A DNA stretch of 64,000 bases from Phenylobacterium sp. GTDB taxonomy: Bacteria > Pseudomonadota > Alphaproteobacteria > Caulobacterales > Caulobacteraceae. The notes below the pieces were generated by a model. It was given only the letters and a program-made list of their open reading frames with translations, ran no database searches and had not been told where the DNA came from. Of this stretch, positions 55,194-63,056 are shown in pieces. The position numbers and the translations under genes are program-made. Where the stretch lies: positions 248,001-312,000 of the forward strand of contig SSMU01000014.1 in NCBI GenBank assembly GCA_004799545.1. Direction: 5' to 3'. Numbering within the stretch: the stretch's first letter is position 1; each line of letters begins with the position of its first letter.

Positions 55194-55451
55194 ATGTCCC
55201 GGGCGACCCTGAGCCAACTGGAACGAAGCTTCTCGGTGCACGGCGTCGAAGAGGCGCCGTCCCGCAGCCGCCGCGTGGAGGCGATCAACTTCCAGGACGC
55301 GGCGCTGGCCTTCCTCGACGCCTATCACGCCGAGCCGGAGGCCGAGGGAGAGGAACTTTCGCTGATGATCGAGGACTGCGAGACGGGCGAGCGGCAGTGC
55401 TTCCGGATCGACGTGGCCACCGGCGACGCCGCGCCTTGCGACCAGGCCTAG
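55194..55451 (+). CDS. Hypothetical protein (possibly DUF5961)
   Basis: An 85-residue protein starting MSRATLSQLERSFSVHGV, with VEAINFQDAALAFLDAYHA and ending in a strand-rich VRV-like block (LSLMIEDCETGERQCFRIDVATGD) with two or three Cys. It resembles small alphaproteobacterial proteins assigned to DUF5961, from memory and not checked. Convergent with the MFS gene, 4 nt apart. Confidence 0.6.
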   Translation: MSRATLSQLERSFSVHGVEEAPSRSRRVEAINFQDAALAFLDAYHAEPEAEGEELSLMIEDCETGERQCFRIDVATGDAAPCDQA

Positions 55452-55455
55452 GAGG

Positions 55456-56949
55456 CTAGCCTCGGCCCCCGCGACCGGGCCGTCCGTGCAGCTCGGCGCC
55501 GGCATCCTTGGGCAGGCGCACGTACCAGGCCAGCGAGATGAAGGTCACCGCGCCGATGATCGCGAAGGCCGGGGTGACGGCGTCCCAGGTCAGCCGGGTC
55601 TCGCCTTTCCACAGGGTGATGAAGTGCAGCAGCGTGGCGGCCACGCCGATGCCCACCGACTGCACGAGCTGCTGGGCCATGGACGAGGTGGTGGAGGCGC
55701 GGCTCATCCGGTCCTGATCGACCTCGGCGTAGGCCAGGCCATTCAGGCTGGTGAACTGCAGGGAGCGGAAGAAGCCGCCGACCGCCAGCACCGTCATGAT
55801 CAGCCAGTGCGGGGTGGAGGGCTGGAAGAAGGCGTAGAGGACGAAGGTCGACGAGCAGATGAAGCCGTTGACCACCAGCACCTGCTTGAAGCCGAAGCGG
55901 CGCAGGATCGGCGGCGCCGTGGTCTTCATCACCAGGGCGCCGGCCGCCGAGATGAAGGTCATCAGTCCGGCCCTCAGCGCCGACATGCCGAAGCCGATCT
56001 GCAGCAGCATGGCCAGCAGGAAGGGCGTCGCGCCCATGGCGACGCGGAAGAAGCCGCCGCCGACCACGCCGGTCTGGAAGGTCTGCAGGCGGAAGATCGA
56101 GAGGTCGATGATGGCGTGCGGGTTGTTGCGGGCGTGGCGCCAGTAGAGGCCGAAGCAGAGGGCGGCGAGGGCGAACAGGCCGGCGATCTCGACGGGCGGC
56201 AGGATGTCCCGGCCCAGGTTCTCGAAGCCGAAGATCAGGCCGGCCAGGCCGACGCCGGTGAGCGCGATGCCGATCCAGTCGAGCGGCGAGACCGCCTGTT
56301 CCTTCACGTTGGGCACGAAGGCCCGCACCAGGGCGACGCCGATGATCGCCACAGGCAGGTTGATGTAGAAGATCCAGCGCCAGTTGAAGAAGGTGACGAT
56401 GGTCCCGCCGAGGATCGGGCCGATCACCGGGCCGATCAGCGCCGGCATGGTCAGGACCGACATGGCGCCCACCAGTTCGCTCTTGGGCGTGGTGCGCAAC
56501 AGGACCAGCCGGCCGACGGGGACCATCATCGAGGCGGCGACGCCCTGGAAGATCCGCCCGACGATCAGCTCCGACAAGGTCTGGGCGAAGGCGCAGCCGG
56601 CCGAGGAGACGGCGAACAGCACCATGGAGGTCATGAAGACCTTCTTCGCGCCCAGCTTGTCGGCCATCCAGCCGGAGACCGGCAGGCAGACCGCCGAGGC
56701 CAGCAGGAACATGGTCATGGTCATGTTCAGCCGCAGCGGGTCGACGCGCAGGGCGCGCGCGATGGTCGGCAGGGCGTTGGACATCACCGTGGCTTCGAGG
56801 CCCTGCATCAGGAGGGCCGAGCCGATGATCGCCGGGATGATCCAGCCGCGGCGCAGGGCGTCGCGCTCGCTGGCGGACTGCAGGGCGTCGTCCTCGATCG
56901 TCAGGCCTTCGGGCGCCGGGCTTTCCAGGATGCGGTCGGCGGGGCTCAC
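55456..56949 (-). CDS. MFS drug efflux transporter (EmrB/QacA, DHA2 type)
   Basis: A 497-residue membrane protein with about 14 hydrophobic segments. The motif-A loop GWMADKLGAKKVF follows TM2, and PVIGPILGGTIV is the motif-C antiporter signature. It expels drugs in exchange for protons. Start GTG 56949 overlaps the marR stop by 4 nt, so they are one transcript under MarR control. Confidence 0.92.
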   Translation of the reverse strand: MSPADRILESPAPEGLTIEDDALQSASERDALRRGWIIPAIIGSALLMQGLEATVMSNALPTIARALRVDPLRLNMTMTMFLLASAVCLPVSGWMADKLGAKKVFMTSMVLFAVSSAGCAFAQTLSELIVGRIFQGVAASMMVPVGRLVLLRTTPKSELVGAMSVLTMPALIGPVIGPILGGTIVTFFNWRWIFYINLPVAIIGVALVRAFVPNVKEQAVSPLDWIGIALTGVGLAGLIFGFENLGRDILPPVEIAGLFALAALCFGLYWRHARNNPHAIIDLSIFRLQTFQTGVVGGGFFRVAMGATPFLLAMLLQIGFGMSALRAGLMTFISAAGALVMKTTAPPILRRFGFKQVLVVNGFICSSTFVLYAFFQPSTPHWLIMTVLAVGGFFRSLQFTSLNGLAYAEVDQDRMSRASTTSSMAQQLVQSVGIGVAATLLHFITLWKGETRLTWDAVTPAFAIIGAVTFISLAWYVRLPKDAGAELHGRPGRGGRG

Positions 56950-57392
56950 GGCTCGAGGCTCATCAGCCGCAGCAGGGGCTCGGCGGCGGCGGCCAGGCGC
57001 TCGCGCTCGGCCGGGCTGAGCTTCTTCAGGCGCGCGGCCAGCCAGTCGTTGCGGCGCCGGCGGACGGCCTCCACCTGCCGCAGGCCCGCGGGCGTCACCT
57101 CGAGGCCCGAGCGGCGGCCGTCGGCTGCGTCGCCGCGGCGGCTGATCCAGCCGGCCGCCTCCAGCCGCTTCACATGACTCGACATGGTGGGCTTCGAGGT
57201 CTGCTCGGCCTCGGCCAGGCCGCTCACTCCGATGCCGGGGTGCCGCAGGATGTGGCCGATCAACAGGGCGTCCTGGGCCGAGACGCCAGCCTTCGCGGAC
57301 TCCTGCCGCAGGCGGCGGGAGACCTTCAGCAGAGCCGGGCGCAGCGCCTCGGCCAGGGTCATCACATCGAGGGGTTCGGCGAGGGCGGACAT
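56946..57392 (-). CDS. MarR family transcriptional regulator
   Basis: A 148-residue winged-helix regulator with HTH SGLAEAEQTSKPTMSSHVKRLEAAGWISRR (about 57-85) and basic wing. It probably represses itself and the coupled MFS pump and is released by a drug ligand. A perfect palindrome starts 10 nt upstream of the ATG. Confidence 0.92.
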   Translation of the reverse strand: MSALAEPLDVMTLAEALRPALLKVSRRLRQESAKAGVSAQDALLIGHILRHPGIGVSGLAEAEQTSKPTMSSHVKRLEAAGWISRRGDAADGRRSGLEVTPAGLRQVEAVRRRRNDWLAARLKKLSPAERERLAAAAEPLLRLMSLEP

Positions 57393-57401
57393 CGGCTCTG
57401 C

Positions 57402-57428
57402 TAGATAGTTAGGTCGTCGAACTATCTA
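57402..57428. promoter_or_regulatory. Probable MarR operator
   Basis: TAGATAGTT (57402-57410) and AACTATCTA (57420-57428) are perfect 9-bp inverted arms around a 9-nt spacer. They start 10 nt upstream of the marR ATG, overlapping the expected promoter. AT-rich palindromes of this size upstream of marR are typical autoregulatory operators. Confidence 0.7.
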
Positions 57429-57519
57429 TAGCCGCATCGCGGCCGCGGATCAACGGAAGCCGGCGCCTCCACCCCGGTTTAGCGCACCGGGGCGGAGGCA
57501 GATTCCAGGACGCTCGGGG

Positions 57520-58284
57520 CTAGAGCACGCTCAGCATGTCGGCCACCAGCGGGTGGCGGACGATGTCGCGGTCGGCGAGGCGGACCACGGAGATGTTGGA
57601 GAGCGCCTCGAGCTTGTCGGCCACCGGGCCTAGGCCCGAGAGCTCCGGCAGCAGGTCGGACTGGTTGGGGTCGCCGGTGACCACCATGGTCGAGTGCCAG
57701 CCCAGGCGGGTCAGCAGCATCTTGAGCTGCACGTAGGTGCAGTTCTGCGCCTCGTCGATGACCACGAAGGCGTTGTTCAGGGTGCGGCCGCGCATGAAGC
57801 CGACCGGGGCGATCTCGATGGCGCCCTCGGCCATCAGCGCCCGGACCCGCTTCATGGAGAGCCGGTCGGAGAGCGCGTCGTAGAGCGGACGCAGGTAGGG
57901 GGCGAGCTTGTCTTCGGCGTCGCCCGGCAGGAAGCCGATCGATTCGCCGGCCTCGACCGCGGGCCGGGAGAGGACGATGCGGCCGACGCGGCCGGCCTCC
58001 AGCGACTCGACGGCCTTGGCGATGGCCAGGTAGGTCTTGCCGGTGCCGGCCGGACCCAGGGCCACCACCAGGTTCTTGTCGTCGATGGCCTTCATCAGGA
58101 TTTCCTGGCCCGGCGACTTGGCCTTGATGGTCTTCACATAGCCCTGCTCGCGGTCCTCGTTGTGGGCCAGGGGCGACCAGCCGTTGCGATCGAGCGGCAG
58201 CCGGCGGATCTTGTCATCCCCCTGGAACTGGCCAGCGTCGAAAGCGCCTTCGCGCAGCTGTCGCTTCATGGCTCGTTTGGTCAT
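57520..58284 (-). CDS. PhoH family ATPase
   Basis: A 254-residue P-loop protein with Walker A GPAGTGKT (about 73), FVVIDEAQN (Walker B) and VTGDPNQ. It is shorter than PhoH/YbeZ with the N-terminal KH-type domain, resembling the compact PhoH2-like or YlaK-less form. The exact role (RNA helicase-like, phosphate-starvation link) is unsettled. I chose ATG 58284 for its GGAGG 5 nt upstream; an alternative 29 codons back lacks a signal. Confidence 0.9.
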   Translation of the reverse strand: MTKRAMKRQLREGAFDAGQFQGDDKIRRLPLDRNGWSPLAHNEDREQGYVKTIKAKSPGQEILMKAIDDKNLVVALGPAGTGKTYLAIAKAVESLEAGRVGRIVLSRPAVEAGESIGFLPGDAEDKLAPYLRPLYDALSDRLSMKRVRALMAEGAIEIAPVGFMRGRTLNNAFVVIDEAQNCTYVQLKMLLTRLGWHSTMVVTGDPNQSDLLPELSGLGPVADKLEALSNISVVRLADRDIVRHPLVADMLSVL

Positions 58285-58592
58285 CAAGGCCTCCCAAGGG
58301 GCAAGAAAAAGGGGCGAGTCCGCAGTGGACCGCCCCGGGTGGTGTTCAGTGATGTGGAAGAGCGGCGGCATTGCCGGCCCGGCGGCTCGGTTTCCCGTTC
58401 TGGTCCGGGCGAGGCCCGTGAGGACAACAGACGCGGCGCCATTAAACTCCGTCCAGCGCGAGGCGTGGGGCCTTGCGGCCCCGCGGCGGTCCGAGAAGGC
58501 TGGCGCCGCCTCGAATCGCTTGACTAGAATGAGCTTAACGTCCTTTCGGAACCGTTAAACGGACCGATTGCCGCAAGAAGAAGGGTCGGTCG
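58285..58592. other. Divergent intergenic region between phoH and the carbonic anhydrase gene
   Basis: This 308-nt gap has no credible gene. It contains a perfect GGGGCC-TTGC-GGCCCC hairpin (58467-58482) and a TTGACT (58520-58525) without a convincing -10, plus a GGAACCGTTAAACGG stretch near 58549. Promoters for both flanking genes must lie here. Confidence 0.5.
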
Positions 58593-59120
58593 ATGGGTGT
58601 GTACAATCTAGGCAATGTGACACCTGAATTACCAAATGATGACGAATACTGGATTGCGCCCAGCGCTGCGGTGATCGGCCGAGTCGTGCTCAAGAAGAAC
58701 GCTTCGATCTGGTTTGGCGCAACCTTGCGCGGCGACAATGATCCGATCGTGGTTGGCGAGAACTCCAACGTGCAGGACGGGTCTGTGCTTCACACCGACA
58801 GCGGCTCGCCGCTGACCATCGGGGCCAATGTGACGGTCGGCCACATGGTGATGCTGCACGGCTGCACGATCGGCGACAACACCCTGGTGGGCATCGGCTC
58901 CATCGTCCTGAACGGGGCGCGGATCGGGAAGAACTGCCTGATCGGCGCCAACTGCCTGATCACCGAGGGTAAGGAGATCCCGGACAATTCGCTGGTCATG
59001 GGCGCGCCCGGCAAGGTGGTCCGCGAGATCTCCCCCGAGCAGGCGGCGATGCTGGCCAGCGGGGCGATGCACTATGTGGAGAACTGGAAGCGCTATCGGC
59101 GGGAGCTCAGCGGGATTTGA
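58593..59120 (+). CDS. Gamma-type carbonic anhydrase family protein
   Basis: A 175-residue left-handed beta-helix protein that trimerises. Zinc-ligand candidates H67, H84 and H89 fit the Cam pattern, with [18 protein letters not shown] preceding. Catalytic acid loop residues of Cam are not visible, as in most bacterial CaiE/YrdA-like members. CO2 hydration is possible but unproven. ATG 58593; the region before it is AT-rich. Confidence 0.88.
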   Translation: MGVYNLGNVTPELPNDDEYWIAPSAAVIGRVVLKKNASIWFGATLRGDNDPIVVGENSNVQDGSVLHTDSGSPLTIGANVTVGHMVMLHGCTIGDNTLVGIGSIVLNGARIGKNCLIGANCLITEGKEIPDNSLVMGAPGKVVREISPEQAAMLASGAMHYVENWKRYRRELSGI

Positions 59121-59236
59121 TTTCCCTCCCCTTTATGGGGAGGGTGGCCCGAGCAGGGCTCGGGACGGGTGGGGAGACCGGCTTGTCCCGCCCCCCTCGC
59201 GTGCCGCGAGTCGCCCTCCCCAGGAGGGGAGGGAAA
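59121..59236. repeat. Palindromic intergenic element with C/G-run arms
   Basis: TTTCCCTCCCC (59121-59131) and GGGGAGGGAAA (59226-59236) are perfect 11-bp outer arms. Inside are smaller hairpins (CTCCCC...GGGGAG at 59126-59142). It lies immediately after the carbonic anhydrase stop and reaches to 20 nt before the crotonase start. It looks like one copy of a dispersed repeat of the type found in Caulobacter-related genomes. Confidence 0.6.
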
Positions 59237-59256
59237 AGGAAGAGGGGGAGACTGTC

Positions 59257-60039
59257 ATGGCTTACGAGTTCATCCGGGTGGAGCGCGAGGGGCCGGTCAC
59301 CACGGTGATCCTGAACCGGCCGGAGGTGATGAACGCCCTGCATTCGCCGGCCCACTTCGAGCTGGCCGAGGCGTTCGACGCCTTCGCCGCTGATCCGGAG
59401 CAGTGGGTGGCGATCGTCACCGGGGCCGGCGAGCGGGCCTTCTCGGCCGGCAACGACCTGAAGCACCAGGCGAGCGGCGGCAAGATGGGCAGCCCGCCCT
59501 CGGGGTTCGCCGGCCTGACCAGCCGCTTCGACCTGACCAAGCCGCTGATCGCCGCGGTCAACGGGGTGGCCATGGGCGGCGGGTTCGAGATCGCCCTGGC
59601 CTGCGACATCATCGTGGCGGCGGAGACCGCGGTCTTCGCCCTGCCGGAGCCGCGGGTCGGGCTGGCGGCCCTGGCCGGCGGCCTGCACCGGCTGCCGCGC
59701 GAGATCGGGACCAAGCGGGCGCTGGGCATGATCCTGACGGCGCGCCGGGTCAGCGCGGCGGAGGGCAAGGAGCTGGGCTTCGTCAACGAGGTGGTCCCGG
59801 CGGGCGAGCTGATGGCGGCGGCGCGGCGCTGGGCGCAGGCGATTTGCGAACTCGGGCCGATGTCGATCCGGGCGTCCAAGCAGGCGGTCTACCAGGGCCT
59901 GGCCGAGCCCAGCCTGGAGGCGGCGATCAAGGGCCAGAACAAGTATCCGGCGGTGCAGGCGCTCTATGGCTCGGAGGATTTCGTCGAGGGCCCGAAGGCG
60001 TTTTCGGAGAAGCGGCCGCCGCAGTGGAAGGGGCGGTAG
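59257..60039 (+). CDS. Enoyl-CoA hydratase/isomerase family protein
   Basis: A 260-residue standard crotonase: RPEVMNALHSPAH, AFSAGNDLKH (first oxyanion strand), NGVAMGGGFEIALACDI, LPEPRVGLAALAGGLHRLP, and the full C-terminal helical segment ending FSEKRPPQWKGR. One acidic residue of the hydratase pair (Glu) is at LPEPRVGL; the other position is Ala/Gly-rich, so isomerase or hydratase cannot be fixed. ATG 59257, after GGAAGAGGGGG. DUF805 gene follows without a gap. Confidence 0.92.
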   Translation: MAYEFIRVEREGPVTTVILNRPEVMNALHSPAHFELAEAFDAFAADPEQWVAIVTGAGERAFSAGNDLKHQASGGKMGSPPSGFAGLTSRFDLTKPLIAAVNGVAMGGGFEIALACDIIVAAETAVFALPEPRVGLAALAGGLHRLPREIGTKRALGMILTARRVSAAEGKELGFVNEVVPAGELMAAARRWAQAICELGPMSIRASKQAVYQGLAEPSLEAAIKGQNKYPAVQALYGSEDFVEGPKAFSEKRPPQWKGR

Positions 60040-60504
60040 ATGGAGGGGATCAAACTCGAGTTCACCTTCAGGGGACGAGCGACCAGGAACACCTATTGGA
60101 GCGCTGTCCTGATCGCAGTCTTCGGCGGCGGCGCGCTGCTTGGGCTTGAGGTCGCAATCGTCGTGCTCGGGCTCACCGAGGGAGCCATGATCAGCTCGGC
60201 GATTGTGGCTCTCATCCTCTTGGTCTTTTTTGCCGCCAAGGTCGTTCGGCGACTTCACGACCGCGACAAGAGCGGCGCGTGGATCGTCGTGTTCTGGGTG
60301 GCTCCCATCGTCCTGCGAGAACTCACCAAGGGGTCACTGGATACCACCTCAGTGGCGAGGGGCGTTCTCGCGTCGGCTTTGAACGTGGCCTCGCTTGTGC
60401 TCGTCGTCTGGGGTCAGGTCGAGCTTGGTTTCCTCCGCGGTACGCGCGGCGCCAACCGGTTCGGTGACGATCCACTCCGTCCAGGCGGCGAAGTCTTCGC
60501 CTGA
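60040..60504 (+). CDS. DUF805 membrane protein
   Basis: A 154-residue protein with four hydrophobic segments and the DUF805 marks FRGRATRNTYW, RRLHDRDKSGAW, and RGTRGANRFGDDP. Function unknown; family members are common inner-membrane proteins of alphaproteobacteria. ATG is adjacent to the upstream stop, suggesting coupling. Confidence 0.88.
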   Translation: MEGIKLEFTFRGRATRNTYWSAVLIAVFGGGALLGLEVAIVVLGLTEGAMISSAIVALILLVFFAAKVVRRLHDRDKSGAWIVVFWVAPIVLRELTKGSLDTTSVARGVLASALNVASLVLVVWGQVELGFLRGTRGANRFGDDPLRPGGEVFA

Positions 60505-60570
60505 CCGCTTGCCAGAAGGTGACTCCCGCGTCAGGTTTGGGTACCTGAACGCTGTTAAGGGAACGCCGCC

Positions 60571-62241
60571 GTGGACCGCCCAGGGGATCGCTACGACTAC
60601 ATCATCATCGGCGCGGGCTCGGCGGGCTGCGTGCTGGCCAACCGGCTGAGCGAGGATCCGGCCTGCAAGGTCCTGCTGCTGGAGGCCGGCGGCAAGGATA
60701 GCTCGATGATGATCAAGATGCCGGCCGGGGTCGGCGGGCTGATCGGCGCCAAGGGGCCGCACAACTGGGGCTTCTGGACCGAGCCGGAGCCGAACCTCGA
60801 CGACCGCCGGCTGTGGTGGCCGCGCGGCAAGGGCTGGGGCGGCTCCTCCTCGATCAACGGCATGATCTACATCCGCGGCCACGCCCGCGACTACGACCAG
60901 TGGCGGCAGATGGGCCTGGCCGGCTGGGCCTATGCCGACGTGCTGCCCTACTTCAAGCGCTCGGAGAGCTTCGAGGGTGGGGCCGACGCCTGGCATGGCG
61001 GCGAGGGGCCGCTGCACGTCTCCAAGGCCGCCTCGCCGAACCCGATCTATTCGGCGTCCATCGCGGCGGGGCGCGAAGCGGGCTATCCGCTGACGGCCGA
61101 CTTCAACGGCTTCCAGCAGGAGGGCTTCGGCCCCTACCAGCTGACCATCCGCGACGGCCAGCGGTGGAGCGCGGCGCGCGCCTACCTGCACCCGGTGCTG
61201 GCGCGGCCGAACCTGACCTGCCTGACCGGCGCCCGGACCACCCGCATCCTGGTGGAGGGCGGCCGGGCGGTGGGCGTCGAGATCCTCGAGGCCAAGGCCA
61301 AGGAAGCCCGGAAGGTCTACGCCGACGCCGAGGTGCTGCTTTGCGCCGGCGCGGTGCAGTCGCCGCACATCCTGCAGCTGTCGGGGATCGGCGATCCGGA
61401 CGAGCTTTCGCAGCACGGCATCGCGCCGGTGCATGCGCTGAAGGGCGTGGGCGCCAACCTGCAGGACCACCTGGACGTGACGCTGTCGTGGGAGTGCCCG
61501 CAGCCGATCACCATCTATTCGATGCGCAAGGGGCTGATCAAAACCCTCGGCGTCGGGCTGAACTACGCCCTGTTCGGCAAGGGGATCGGGCGGCAGAACT
61601 TCCTGGAATCCGGGGCCTTCCTGCGCTCGCGGCCCGACCTCGACCGGCCGGACCTGCAGATCCACACCGTGCTGGCGATCATGCAGGACCACGGCAAGGT
61701 GCAGGTGAACAAGGACGGCTTCACCTTCCATGTCTGCCAGCTTCGGCCCGAGAGCCGCGGCAAGGTGGGGCTGAAGTCCGCCGACCCGCTGGCCGATCCG
61801 GCGATCTTCGCCAACTACCTCTCCGCCGAGGAGGACCGCCGGGCGATCCGCGAGGGCGTCAAGATGATGCGCGAGGTGGCGTCACAAGCCGCGCTCGATC
61901 CCTACCGCGGGGCGGAGTTCGCGCCGGGGGCGGAGGTGAAGACCGACGCCGAGATCGACGCCTGGATCCGGCGCACGGCCGAGACCATCTACCACCCGGT
62001 GGGCACCTGCCGGATGGGCGCGTGCGGCGACCCCATGGCGGTGGTCGACGCCGAGCTGAAGGTCCAGGGGCTGGCGGGCCTGAGGGTCGTCGACGCCTCG
62101 GTGATGCCGAACCTGGTGGGGGGCAACACCAACGCGCCCACCATCATGATCGCCGAGAAGGCGTCGGACATGATCCGTGGCCGCACGGCGCTGGCGCCGG
62201 AAGAGGCGGCGGTGTTCGGGGATGGGCTGAAGGCGGCTTAG
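60571..62241 (+). CDS. GMC family FAD oxidoreductase (choline dehydrogenase-like)
   Basis: A 556-residue flavoprotein. It has the FAD Rossmann motif IIGAGSAGCVLANRLSE near residue 11, GKGWGGSSSINGMIYIRGH, and the C-terminal active-site region IYHPVGTCRMG (catalytic His near 475) with NTNAPTIMIAEKASDMI. It oxidises an alcohol (choline, glycol, polyethylene glycol or aromatic alcohol are possible). The start is GTG 60571. Confidence 0.92.
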   Translation: MDRPGDRYDYIIIGAGSAGCVLANRLSEDPACKVLLLEAGGKDSSMMIKMPAGVGGLIGAKGPHNWGFWTEPEPNLDDRRLWWPRGKGWGGSSSINGMIYIRGHARDYDQWRQMGLAGWAYADVLPYFKRSESFEGGADAWHGGEGPLHVSKAASPNPIYSASIAAGREAGYPLTADFNGFQQEGFGPYQLTIRDGQRWSAARAYLHPVLARPNLTCLTGARTTRILVEGGRAVGVEILEAKAKEARKVYADAEVLLCAGAVQSPHILQLSGIGDPDELSQHGIAPVHALKGVGANLQDHLDVTLSWECPQPITIYSMRKGLIKTLGVGLNYALFGKGIGRQNFLESGAFLRSRPDLDRPDLQIHTVLAIMQDHGKVQVNKDGFTFHVCQLRPESRGKVGLKSADPLADPAIFANYLSAEEDRRAIREGVKMMREVASQAALDPYRGAEFAPGAEVKTDAEIDAWIRRTAETIYHPVGTCRMGACGDPMAVVDAELKVQGLAGLRVVDASVMPNLVGGNTNAPTIMIAEKASDMIRGRTALAPEEAAVFGDGLKAA

Positions 62242-62256
62242 GGCCGGACTTTGAAC

Positions 62257-62283
62257 CACGGATTGCACGGATTCCACGGATCT
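62257..62283. repeat. Three 9-nt CACGGAT repeats
   Basis: CACGGATTG, CACGGATTC and CACGGATCT lie in tandem just after the GMC stop, with AACC before them. Similar CACGGA direct repeats occur dispersed in many bacteria. Part of the same intergenic block as the following 19-bp inverted repeat. Confidence 0.5.
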
Positions 62284-62344
62284 CGGCGGCGCGGTCGCGT
62301 GTAATCATTGGTCTGGGTGTCCGCGCGTTGCGCGGTTCTATTGA

Positions 62345-62403
62345 ACACGGACCCACACGGACGAGCACGGACACGCGGCCGAGCCGTCCGTGTGGGTCCG
62401 TGT
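62345..62403. terminator. 19-bp perfect inverted repeat, probable bidirectional terminator
   Basis: ACACGGACCCACACGGACG (62345-62363) is exactly inverted at 62385-62403, with a 21-nt loop. Located between two convergent genes (GMC oxidoreductase and the 62454 gene), it is well placed to stop both transcripts. No T-run follows, so termination may rely on the stem or Rho. It could instead be a dispersed repeat element. Confidence 0.5.
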
Positions 62404-62453
62404 GGGTCCGTGGTTCTTAAGTCTTCGTGTGCGCGCTTGGTCCCGCAACGGGA

Positions 62454-62945
62454 TCAGGAGAGGGGAAGGTGCGCCGTCTTGTCCTTGTAGTCCGCCTTCG
62501 GGTCGCGCCCCATGAGCAGGCGCACGCCCGCGAAGACGCTGTTGTCGTTCTCCCAGATGTGGGCCTCGCCGGGCTCGAAGCGCAGGAGCTGCAGCTTGGG
62601 GTCGGTCTGGCCGCCTTCGAACCAGGCGGCGACGAAGGGATTCCAGAAGCGGTCGATCAGCGCCGGATCGCCTACGGCGACGAGCTCGCCGTCGATGGTC
62701 GCGAAGAGGTCGTGGCCCTTGCTTGCGAACACCACCTGGGCGGCCTGACGCTGGCCGAGGCTCTCGACGAGATCGCTGTCCTTCGCGGTGAAGATGTAGA
62801 GCTGGTGGTCGCCCGTGTCCTTGTCGAGCTGCACGGTCATCGGCTGGGCGGCGCCGCCGTCGTCACCGCTCAGGCGGAGCATGACGGTGCGGTCGGACTT
62901 CAGGGCCTTGAGGAGCTTATCTTTGAGTTCGGCGGGCGACGACAT
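62454..62945 (-). CDS. Pyridoxamine 5'-phosphate oxidase-like general stress protein
   Basis: A 163-residue split-barrel flavin-binding protein related to general stress protein 26: VMLRLSGDDGGAAQPMTVQLDK, LYIFTAKDSDLVESL, VVFASKGHDLFATIDG and FWNPFVAAWFEGG. It probably binds FMN or F420-like cofactor in the cytosol. A near-consensus general-stress promoter lies upstream. Confidence 0.88.
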   Translation of the reverse strand: MSSPAELKDKLLKALKSDRTVMLRLSGDDGGAAQPMTVQLDKDTGDHQLYIFTAKDSDLVESLGQRQAAQVVFASKGHDLFATIDGELVAVGDPALIDRFWNPFVAAWFEGGQTDPKLQLLRFEPGEAHIWENDNSVFAGVRLLMGRDPKADYKDKTAHLPLS

Positions 62946-62971
62946 GGCGATCTCCGGGTTGCTGTGCGTGC

Positions 62972-62996
62972 AACCCGCCCGGTCTTCGCCTGTTCC
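62972..62996 (-). promoter_or_regulatory. Candidate EcfG-type promoter of the stress-protein gene
   Basis: On the minus strand GGAAC (62996-62992), 16 nt, then GGTT (62975-62972), eight of nine bases of the general-stress consensus. It lies 27-51 nt upstream of the ATG of a general-stress-protein-26-like gene, which makes it a credible target. Confidence 0.45.
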
Positions 62997-63056
62997 TACC
63001 GCCGCGCTTCGCTGGCGCGGCCGCCGCGCGCGCCCTCTCCGGTCAGGCCGCCTTGA

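Noticed and set aside
58549..58563. GGAAC followed by CGTT as a general-stress promoter before the carbonic anhydrase.
   Set aside because: GGAAC and CGTT are adjacent with no spacer, so the required 16-17 nt is missing.
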